From an uncultured Geobacteraceae bacterium (lineage in GTDB: Bacteria > Desulfobacterota > Desulfuromonadia > Geobacterales > Pseudopelobacteraceae): a DNA stretch of 38,666 bases. Location of the stretch: assembly GCA_903852495.1 (NCBI GenBank), contig CAINRC010000097.1, positions 1 through 38,666 on the forward strand, in the 5' to 3' direction. Below the pieces are notes generated by a model. It was not told the DNA's origin. It ran no database searches and was given only the letters and a program-made list of their open reading frames with translations. A program made the position numbers and the translations under genes. Positions 1 through 5,902 of the stretch are shown here, in pieces (the first letter of the stretch is position 1; each line of letters opens with the position of its first letter).

Positions 1-284
1 CCAGATGTGGTTTTGGCAACAGCGTCTATACTGAACACCTTGCCGAAGGTAACATAGGCCCCGCTTACCACGGCGTCAGCCTCAGCCGCACTTCCCACAA
101 CCAGGATTTTGTCACTATTCAGCCGCGATGCCAGCAGCATCTGCAGCGTAGTCTTCATCTCGCCGCTGTTCTGTACACCGGTCACGCTTATATCCGCAAC
201 CATCACCCGCACCTGAGCGGCAAAACAGGGAACGGCACTCAACTGAACCAGCAACGCGACCAACAGTAGGTTTATTTTTCTCAT
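1..284 (-). CDS. Exported protein of unknown function, N-terminal part only
   Basis: The gene runs off the left edge; about 94 codons are visible. It starts at ATG 282-284 behind a good ribosome binding site (GGAGGT). The protein begins with two charged residues and a hydrophobic stretch ending in a likely signal peptidase site near CFA-AQ, so it should be exported. The mature part starts with alternating hydrophobic residues (QVRVMVADISV) and continues into a region that could be a periplasmic alpha/beta domain of the kind that reports protein levels or assembles surface structures, but I do not recognise a family. It follows the porin gene on the same strand and is separated from it by a terminator, so it probably has its own weak promoter or depends on readthrough. 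Confidence 0.6.
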   Translation of the reverse strand, partial: MRKINLLLVALLVQLSAVPCFAAQVRVMVADISVTGVQNSGEMKTTLQMLLASRLNSDKILVVGSAAEADAVVSGAYVTFGKVFSIDAVAKTTS

Positions 285-331
285 GGTACCTCCATTTTTC
301 TGCACATTACCACACCGCCACCATCTGATGT

Positions 332-361
332 TAAAAAAAGGGCGGGATTTCTCCCGCCCTT
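332..361 (-). terminator. Rho-independent terminator of the porin gene
   Basis: A perfect 10-bp stem (338-347 with 352-361, AAGGGCGGGA arm) with a four-base loop is followed on the minus strand by a run of T residues. It lies 24 bases past the porin stop codon and upstream of the next minus-strand gene, so it closes the porin transcript. Confidence 0.9.
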
Positions 362-384
362 CGGAACTTCTGATGCAGCCTGTT

Positions 385-1902
385 TTAGAAGTTGAAAATC
401 AGGCTCGTACGGACGGTGTAGGGGTTTTCCGGATTTTTTGCATCTGCCAATGTACCGGCTGATGAGGAACCTTTGTAGAAACCACCAAGCATAACGTATG
501 CTGCCTGAACGCTGGCGGTCAGGTTGTCATACAGTTTGTAGCCGGTTTCAACATTTAATTCCGTACCCATGAAGTTGGAGCCGTTCTGAGAAGCAGTTGC
601 TTTGTCAATCGGCTTCAGTGAATTTGTTTTTGCTACCCAGGCCATACCGAGGTTAGCGTTGGTGTAGAACTTGGGTGTAATAGCTGTGTCATAACCCAGG
701 GAGTACAGATAGAGACCCTGCATATTGAGCGGGGTTGTACCGTTGCCGGTGTTATACACGATAGCAACATCGGTTGTACCGGTACCGGCTGCAGCGTTAC
801 GATTGAGCAGCATCATGCCGGACTCGTTGTAAGTGCTTGTGCCAGCTGTGGCAGCCCATGTGTTGTTTTGTGACTGGGAGGAACCGACCCAACCGGTCAG
901 GTGTCCATTGGTGGCGGCGTTTGAATCATTACCGGAGGTGAAGAGGATTGCTGTTTTGAGTGTACCGGGGCCGATTGCCATCTTGCCGGCTACGTTGGCA
1001 GCCACTGCATTCAGGTACGCGGTGCTGGCGCCATCTTTTTTAAGTATACCACCCTGATATGCCAGGAAGCCGCTGACATTCAGTGCGCCGAACTTGGCAT
1101 CGCCGGTCAAACCGAGGGTGTGAATCATGATGTCACTATACCCAAGGAGGCCGCGGCTATCGTTATACAGATAGTAGACAGCGCCTGCGTTGATGTCCTT
1201 TGTCACAGCATATTTGCCTTCCAGAAGGCCGATGTCCAGGTTGTCCATACCACGGGGGCGGACCGTAGAGGCGGGGGCAGCGGTCGTGCCAAAGTAGGAC
1301 TGGTCGTAGCCGCGGAAATAGCCGGCATTGACTGTGGCTGCGCCAAGCTTGGTGGATGCAAGGATACCGGCCACATCGGCGTCGAAGAAGATACCTTTGA
1401 GCTGATCTTTAATCGGCTGGATACCTGCGGTGACGCGAACCGGTGTTGAAGGAATCTTAAAGTCAAGATAAACGTGCTTGGTTTCAAGGTTGACAGTATC
1501 TGACTCAAGTGCACCGCCCTGATTTCTGCCGGTTGCGCCAGCAGCCGTTGCAGACGGAGTTGTCTGGCTCTGGGCTCTGTCGCCGAAAACTGAATCGATT
1601 TCGAAACCGGTAACAAGTTTCAGATCGTCACTTACTTTAGCGGTGTAGAACAAGCGGGTACGCTGTTCGAAGTAGTTGTTCATCTTCAGTTTTGCTGAAG
1701 TTGAATCACTCCATGTAGGTACGACAACAACACCAGAGGTAGTAGCAAGTGGATTGCCGCCGCCGCCGTTTTCGTAGTTGGACAGGAAATATCTCAGTCT
1801 GGATGTACCGCTGAACTGGCTCTCAAATGCCATTGCCGGCACAGTGATCGCGGCCAGTGCGCCTGCTACTGCTGCGATTGTTGCTACTTTCTTGAAATTC
1901 AT
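385..1902 (-). CDS. ompJ: Outer-membrane beta-barrel porin, OmpJ-like
   Basis: A 505-residue protein with a signal peptide of 25 residues ending PAMA before FESQ. The mature protein is rich in Gly, Asn, Ser, Thr and aromatic residues in alternating patterns, as in beta-barrels, and ends in Phe (IFNF), the usual outer-membrane assembly signal. It should form a channel in the outer membrane. The start ATG has a GGGAGGA ribosome binding site. Placing it next to the epimerase and mutase genes matches what I remember of the Geobacter sulfurreducens ompJ locus, a porin linked there to metal reduction; the symbol rests on that context and on general barrel features, not on an alignment. It appears to be a single-gene transcript with its own promoter (2255-2282), a long leader and a terminator. 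Confidence 0.75.
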   Translation of the reverse strand: MNFKKVATIAAVAGALAAITVPAMAFESQFSGTSRLRYFLSNYENGGGGNPLATTSGVVVVPTWSDSTSAKLKMNNYFEQRTRLFYTAKVSDDLKLVTGFEIDSVFGDRAQSQTTPSATAAGATGRNQGGALESDTVNLETKHVYLDFKIPSTPVRVTAGIQPIKDQLKGIFFDADVAGILASTKLGAATVNAGYFRGYDQSYFGTTAAPASTVRPRGMDNLDIGLLEGKYAVTKDINAGAVYYLYNDSRGLLGYSDIMIHTLGLTGDAKFGALNVSGFLAYQGGILKKDGASTAYLNAVAANVAGKMAIGPGTLKTAILFTSGNDSNAATNGHLTGWVGSSQSQNNTWAATAGTSTYNESGMMLLNRNAAAGTGTTDVAIVYNTGNGTTPLNMQGLYLYSLGYDTAITPKFYTNANLGMAWVAKTNSLKPIDKATASQNGSNFMGTELNVETGYKLYDNLTASVQAAYVMLGGFYKGSSSAGTLADAKNPENPYTVRTSLIFNF

Positions 1903-2254
1903 GTGTTCCTCCCATTTGTATGATAGTTGCTTGTACTGCTGCGGAAACGTACTGTCAGATTAGTTTGTTGCCGTTGCTCACCACCTTTCGTAGTAAATTT
2001 GGCCTGAACCTTTCAAACGACTTCGCCTTCGAAACATACGGCCTTTATACACAAACACCTCTAAGCGTCCAATTCAGCAATGGACACTTAGAGGTATAAT
2101 AACGCCTACGCTTGTTAATTTTTTTTCTGAAACGTTCACAGTGTGTTTCGCTCCCGGTTGTTGCACCCAGCTGGTGCTGGTTTGCAGTAATAATAATCGG
2201 TTAGCTACTTTTTCGAGTTCGTTTGTTTCAGTCTTGTTCTATTTAGTTGGCCGG
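1903..2254 (-). promoter_or_regulatory. Long structured 5' leader of the porin mRNA
   Basis: About 345 bases separate the predicted transcription start (near 2248) from the porin ATG, and no gene fits in them. Two clear hairpins are present. One has a 9-bp outer stem and a 5-bp inner stem broken by one mismatch (2057-2071 with 2081-2095). The other is a 5-bp stem at 2163-2177 (GCACC/GGTGC). The sequence between is A/T-rich with a run of eight A on the minus strand. The leader could control mRNA stability or translation. I could not match it to a known riboswitch. Confidence 0.5.
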
Positions 2255-2282
2255 AATATACAACAAATCAAATATTTGTCAA
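2255..2282 (-). promoter_or_regulatory. Sigma70-type promoter for the porin gene
   Basis: Read on the minus strand it has TTGACA (2277-2282), a 16-bp spacer and TATATT (2255-2260), close to consensus. The spacer begins with a palindrome, CAAATATTTG, that could bind a regulator. An 8-mer GTTAGCTA (2200-2207) and its inverse copy TAGCTAAC (2301-2308) flank the promoter. Confidence 0.75.
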
Positions 2283-2393
2283 CATAAAACTACTGTTTAT
2301 TAGCTAACTATTTGTTTAAGAAAGATAATTCAGTCTATTTCTTTTTGATGCGCCTGTTTGATTACCACACTATTTCCGCTCACTCGCCATGGG

Positions 2394-2804
2394 TCAGTGG
2401 TGATGAGCAACCTGGCACAACTCCGTCAGCACACCGTGGCTGCTTTTTGGGTGAACAAAGGCGATGCGCGTGCCGTGTGCCCCGTTGCGTGGTTTTTCAT
2501 CGATCATGCGGGCACCGTCAGCGCACAGTTTGGCAAGTGCCGCTTCAATATCCGCAACCTCGTAGGCGATGTGATGGATCCCGGCGCCGTTTTTTTCGAT
2601 GAATTTGGCCACCGGACTATCTTCTGAGGTCGGTTCCAGCAGTTCGATCAAAGACTCGCCGACCCGCAGCATGGCAACCCGCACCTTCTGCTCGGCGACC
2701 TCCTCAATCCCGGCTAAAGCCATACCAAGGTTATCCCGGTAAAAAGGGATGGTTTCGTCCAGTGATTTTACGGCAATGCCGATGTGGTTTATTTTTGTGA
2801 GCAT
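2394..2804 (-). CDS. mce: Methylmalonyl-CoA epimerase
   Basis: A 136-residue protein of the vicinal oxygen chelate fold, the usual length for this enzyme. It interconverts (S)- and (R)-methylmalonyl-CoA, linking the carboxylase product to the mutase. Two beta-alpha-beta-beta-beta repeats are visible: the first opens with INHIGIAV and carries IELLEPT, the second opens with GIHHIAYEV. Likely metal ligands are His7, His77 (or His78) and Glu128, with Glu54 in the position of a fourth ligand or nearby. The start has an AAGAAAGG ribosome binding site and lies immediately after repeat copy 2823-2961. It is on the same strand as the mutase but separated from it by the GxxExxY gene and the repeat. No terminator is seen after it; the porin promoter begins about 110 bases beyond. 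The native C-terminus is HHH. Confidence 0.93.
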   Translation of the reverse strand: MLTKINHIGIAVKSLDETIPFYRDNLGMALAGIEEVAEQKVRVAMLRVGESLIELLEPTSEDSPVAKFIEKNGAGIHHIAYEVADIEAALAKLCADGARMIDEKPRNGAHGTRIAFVHPKSSHGVLTELCQVAHHH

Positions 2805-2822
2805 AAAGTAGAACCTTTCTTA

Positions 2823-2961
2823 TTAAACACAGAGACACCGAGACACAGAGAAAACCAGAACCTTTTCGGGGAAAACCAAAACTATGAAAATCGTCGCTGA
2901 CCTTCTTTTCCCTATCTCTTTTGCCTCTGAAGTTCTCTGTGTCTCTGTGCCTCTGTGTTAA
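2823..2961. repeat. 139-bp inverted-repeat element, CACAGAG family (copy A)
   Basis: The left arm starts TTAAACACAGAGACACCGAG and the right arm, read on the other strand, starts TTAACACAGAGGCACAGAG; the arms match over about 28 bp. The interior carries the block CCTTTTCGGGGAAA. The copy at 26452-26590 has exactly the same length and differs at only about three of the first 53 bases, so the two share a recent origin. It lies between the epimerase start and the GxxExxY stop. Confidence 0.88.
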
Positions 2962-3023
2962 TACTAGGCTTTTTTGTTTTCAGAACCCATTTCAACTTAC
3001 AAGACATCGGGACATTGAGAAAA

Positions 3024-3437
3024 TCAATATACTATCCTTTTGATGCCATCCTTCAAAACTGGAGTAAAAAAGTTGATCAAAAGGCCTGTTTTAATTTTTG
3101 TAAGTCTCAGGTACGTCATGATCTGTGCTTCGTGAACTGGCATGAGTTTTTCAACGCATTTAAGTTCAACTATAACTTTACCCTCAACAATAAGATCGAG
3201 CCTGTAACCAGACTCAAGCTTTACGTCCTTATACGCTATAGGTAATATTTTCTGGCGTTCAAAATATAAATTCTTCAGCTGTAGCTCATAACAGAGACAT
3301 TCCTCGTATACTGACTCAAGCAGCCCGGGACCAAGAGCACGGTGCACCTCAATTGCACAACCAATTATTGTTTCTGTCAGTTCAGAATCAAAATAGCTTT
3401 TCTCCGTTGCTCCGTTGCTCCGTGTTATTCCAGACAT
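3024..3437 (-). CDS. GxxExxY protein, PD-(D/E)XK nuclease-like
   Basis: A 137-residue protein with the family signature G38-L-L-E41-S-V-Y44 after the block IGCAIEVHRALGPG. It also has the nuclease-like core D81...E91-L-K93 followed by HEAQ (Q105) and TYLRL, and ends LKDGIKRIVY. These are the features of the GxxExxY family, placed in the PD-(D/E)XK nuclease superfamily; its biological role is not known to me. The start ATG overlaps the mutase stop by one base (TAATG), which suggests translational coupling. Codons 5-13 (TRSNGATEK) are read from a CACGGAG-type repeat arm at 3398-3429, so the N-terminus is made of repeat sequence; the conserved fold begins only near residue 16. A full 139-bp copy of the repeat starts 62 bases past the stop. 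Nuclease activity is inferred from the fold only. Confidence 0.88.
   Translation of the reverse strand: MSGITRSNGATEKSYFDSELTETIIGCAIEVHRALGPGLLESVYEECLCYELQLKNLYFERQKILPIAYKDVKLESGYRLDLIVEGKVIVELKCVEKLMPVHEAQIMTYLRLTKIKTGLLINFFTPVLKDGIKRIVY
3398..3429 (-). repeat. Single CACGGAG-type repeat arm inside the GxxExxY start
   Basis: On the minus strand it reads ACACGGAG followed by two CAACGGAG units and AAAA. It matches one arm of the dispersed family and is translated as part of the GxxExxY N-terminus. Confidence 0.75.
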
Positions 3438-5089
3438 TACAACACAACTGTCTCCGTATGCTTACCAAACACCCCACGGAAGACATCCGCTATTTCGCCG
3501 AGCGTTGCGTATGTTTTTACCGCCGTCAGGATGTACGGCATCAGGTTATCTGTGCTTTTGGCGGCGATTTCCAGTTGTGCCAGCGCTGCGGCTACCGCAC
3601 TGTTGTCACGGCCACCCTTCATGGCGGCCAGCGATGCTTTCTGGGAGATTTCAACCTCTTCCTTGACCCTCAACAGGCCGGTCGGAGCAGCTTCTTTAAC
3701 GGTGAACTTGTTAACGCCGACAATAATCAACTGGTCCTTCTCGATCGCTTTCTGATAGGCGTAGGCCGAGTCCTGAATCTCTTTCTGCTGGAAACCGCGT
3801 GAGATGGCTTCAACAGCGCCGCCCAGTTTGTCTATTTTTTCAATATATGCCAGCGCGTCCTTTTCAATCTGATCAGTCAGGGACTCCACCAGGAACGAAC
3901 CGGCCAGCGGGTCGATACTGTCTGCCGCGCCTGATTCATAGGCAATAACCTGCTGGGTGCGCAGGGCGATACGGACCGAATCCTCCGTTGGCAGGGCCAA
4001 CGCTTCGTCGCGGGAGTTGGTGTGCAGCGACTGGGTTCCGCCGAGCACTGCAGAGAGCGCCTGGATGGTGACGCGCATGATGTTGTTGTCCGGCTGCTGC
4101 GCGGTCAGGGTGCAACCGGCGGTCTGGGTGTGGAAGCGAAGCATCTGGGATTTTGGATCTTTGGCGCCGAAACGCTCCTTCATGATTTTTGCCCAGATGC
4201 GGCGGGCGGCGCGGAACTTGGCAACCTCTTCAAACAGGTTGTTGTGGGCGTTGAAGAAGAACGCCAGGCGCGGAGCGAATTCATCAACATCCATGCCGAC
4301 CTTGATGGCGGCGTCAACGTAGGCGATGCCGTCGGCCAGGGTGAAGGCGACTTCCTGCACGGCGCTGGAACCGGCTTCACGGATATGGTAGCCGGAGATG
4401 GAGATGGTGTTCCACTTGGGCACGTTGTCTTTACAGTAGGCAAAGATGTCGGTGATGATGCGCATGGATTCTTTGGGCGGATAGATGTAGGTGCCGCGCG
4501 CCATGTACTCTTTGAGGATATCGTTCTGGATCGTGCCGGAGATTTTATCGGCGGATACGCCCTGCTTTTCAGCTACGGCAATGTACATGCAGAGCAGGAC
4601 GGCAGCGGTGGAGTTGATGGTCATGGAGGTGGAAACCTTGTCCAGCGGGATGCCGTCGAAAAGGATTTCCATATCCGCCAGAGAGTCAATGGCCACGCCG
4701 ACTTTACCGACTTCACCGAGACTCATGCCGGCGTCGGAGTCGTAGCCCATCTGGGTCGGCAGGTCAAAGGCGATGGAAAGCCCGGTCTGGCCGGCCGAAA
4801 GCAGATATTTATAGCGCTCGTTGGATTCTTTGGCGGTACCGAAACCGGCATACTGGCGCATGGTCCAGAAGCGGCCGCGATACATGGTCGGCTGCACGCC
4901 ACGGGTATAGGGGTATTCCCCCGGAAGGCCGAGCTGTTCTTCATAGCCGGGATATTCGAAATCGGGGGTGAAGCAGCGTTCCATCTCTATGTTGGAGCTT
5001 GTCAGAAACGGGTCCATCCGCTCGGGTGATTTTGTGAGGCTTTTGGCAACCTTCTCGTTCCACTTCTGCTTGCTGTCTTTGATGCCCAT
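3437..5089 (-). CDS. Methylmalonyl-CoA mutase, catalytic (large) subunit without B12 domain
   Basis: A 550-residue protein covering the substrate-binding TIM-barrel domain of acyl-CoA mutases. It converts (R)-methylmalonyl-CoA to succinyl-CoA using adenosylcobalamin. Residues that set specificity are visible: Tyr80 in RQYAGF and Arg198 in [10 protein letters not shown] are the methylmalonyl-type residues (isobutyryl-CoA mutases have Phe and Gln there), and His235 in SGYH is the catalytic His. The protein stops where the B12-binding domain (DxHxxG) would begin in fused enzymes, so it needs a separate B12 subunit; none is in this window, nor is a MeaB chaperone. The start has an AAGGAG site. 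A terminator lies upstream (5208-5240), so the gene must have its own promoter within about 120 bases, a stretch that contains a degenerate repeat copy (5115-5177). Its stop overlaps the next start. Confidence 0.93.
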   Translation of the reverse strand: MGIKDSKQKWNEKVAKSLTKSPERMDPFLTSSNIEMERCFTPDFEYPGYEEQLGLPGEYPYTRGVQPTMYRGRFWTMRQYAGFGTAKESNERYKYLLSAGQTGLSIAFDLPTQMGYDSDAGMSLGEVGKVGVAIDSLADMEILFDGIPLDKVSTSMTINSTAAVLLCMYIAVAEKQGVSADKISGTIQNDILKEYMARGTYIYPPKESMRIITDIFAYCKDNVPKWNTISISGYHIREAGSSAVQEVAFTLADGIAYVDAAIKVGMDVDEFAPRLAFFFNAHNNLFEEVAKFRAARRIWAKIMKERFGAKDPKSQMLRFHTQTAGCTLTAQQPDNNIMRVTIQALSAVLGGTQSLHTNSRDEALALPTEDSVRIALRTQQVIAYESGAADSIDPLAGSFLVESLTDQIEKDALAYIEKIDKLGGAVEAISRGFQQKEIQDSAYAYQKAIEKDQLIIVGVNKFTVKEAAPTGLLRVKEEVEISQKASLAAMKGGRDNSAVAAALAQLEIAAKSTDNLMPYILTAVKTYATLGEIADVFRGVFGKHTETVVL

Positions 5090-5114
5090 AGCGGACTCCT
5101 TTTCGTATGTTCCA

Positions 5115-5177
5115 ATACAGAGGCACAGGTGCGGAGAACCGGCTTAACCGTGATCTTCCTGCCCTTCACCTCTGTAT
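5115..5177. repeat. Degenerate copy of the CACAGAG repeat in the mutase leader
   Basis: ATACAGAGGCACAGGTGCGG at the left and the inverted ATACAGAGGTG at the right (5167-5177, other strand) resemble the arms of the dispersed family. It is short and diverged, so membership is tentative. Confidence 0.45.
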
Positions 5178-5207
5178 CGTAAAAGTTGGTTTGGTATCGT
5201 GCGCTGA

Positions 5208-5240
5208 TAAAAAAAGTCCCCCTTCGTGACGAAGGGGGCT
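5208..5240 (-). terminator. Rho-independent terminator after the carboxylase operon
   Basis: A 9-bp stem (5218-5226 with 5230-5238, CCCCCTTCG arm) followed on the minus strand by seven T residues. It begins a few bases past the stop of the thymidylate-kinase-like gene and separates the carboxylase transcript from the mutase gene. Confidence 0.92.
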
Positions 5241-5248
5241 TATGTGAT

Positions 5249-5884
5249 TTACAAAATGGCCTGTACCGCCGCGAGTACGTCTGCCTGGATGGCTTCCTGA
5301 CTTCGGGTGAAAGATGCGTCAACCCTGACACCGCGCCAGCGTTTCATTTCCCTGAGGTAAAACGACTGCATGTGCCGGTAATACTCAATCCCGCCATCGT
5401 GGTGAATCTGCATGACATCTTCGATCCGCTCACACGCTTCTTCCGGCGGTACATCCATGAAGATAGTCAGGTCCGGGTAGATCTCATCATTAAACAGATG
5501 GCCACGGGAAATTTTTTCAAGAAGGCGCAACACGTCGAAATTCTGCGTTGTCCCGCCGACATGAGCATTGGCAAGAGATGAAATACTGGATTGTTTGCAC
5601 AGAACGACTTTGTTCTGCTCCAGGCACGGGCGGACAACATTGGTGAAAATCTGCGAGCGGACCGCACACTCAAACAGAAAGTCAGCACGAGGATCAACAC
5701 CAAACGACCAGTTGAGAAGGCTTTCAATGCCAAGCTCTTTTACCCGCCCCGAATCTGGATTAGCACACTCGATAACCTCATGATTGCTTTCGGTCAATGC
5801 TTTATGTAGCGCAACGATTGCCCCTTTAACCTGCTGGCCCGAACCGCTGATACCTTCAAGAACAATAAATTTTCCTTTTCTCAC
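5249..5884 (-). CDS. Thymidylate-kinase-like protein with lost catalytic motifs
   Basis: A 211-residue protein with the length and overall layout of dTMP kinase: FIVLEG opening strand, ADFLFECAVRSQ helix, SSLANAHVGG, YPDLTIFMDVPPE. The catalytic signatures are missing. The P-loop reads GISGSGQQ (residues 11-18) instead of GxxGxGKS/T, so the ATP-binding Lys is Gln17. The TREPGG segment is ANPDSG and lacks its Arg. The DRY/DRH motif after the third strand is KQS (VVLCKQSSISS). It is therefore unlikely to phosphorylate dTMP and may be a pseudoenzyme with a binding or regulatory role. It is the last gene of the carboxylase operon, 18 bases after the biotin carboxylase gene and just before a terminator. 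A true tmk would be expected elsewhere in the genome. Confidence 0.8.
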   Translation of the reverse strand: MRKGKFIVLEGISGSGQQVKGAIVALHKALTESNHEVIECANPDSGRVKELGIESLLNWSFGVDPRADFLFECAVRSQIFTNVVRPCLEQNKVVLCKQSSISSLANAHVGGTTQNFDVLRLLEKISRGHLFNDEIYPDLTIFMDVPPEEACERIEDVMQIHHDGGIEYYRHMQSFYLREMKRWRGVRVDASFTRSQEAIQADVLAAVQAIL

Positions 5885-5902
5885 AGTAACCCCCTCTTTT
5901 TT

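Larger units (their letters stand above)
2823..3429 (-). mobile_element. Candidate composite element: GxxExxY gene flanked by CACAGAG/CACGGAG arms
   Basis: The 607-bp stretch is bounded by related sequences in inverted orientation: TTAAACACAGAGACACCGAG on the left, and AATAACACGGAGCAACGGAG read on the minus strand on the right. Inside are the GxxExxY coding sequence and a complete 139-bp repeat. It separates mcm from mce, whose products act in consecutive steps. I infer an inserted element; no target duplication is obvious and no transposase of a known class is present. Confidence 0.45.

Noticed and set aside
1903..2254. c-di-GMP/cGAMP (GEMM) riboswitch in the porin leader
   Set aside because: The conserved GEMM core (GGGCAAAC...GAAA...GGGACGCAAAGCC) is not found on either strand of the leader.
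2394..2410. C-terminal HHH of the epimerase as a cloning tag
   Set aside because: Only three His residues, followed by natural intergenic sequence; no vector sequence is present.
4022..5029. Long 335-codon open frame on the plus strand, opposite the mutase gene
   Set aside because: It lies wholly inside a clear mutase gene on the other strand, matches no recognisable family and has no ribosome binding site; long antisense frames are common in GC-rich genes.
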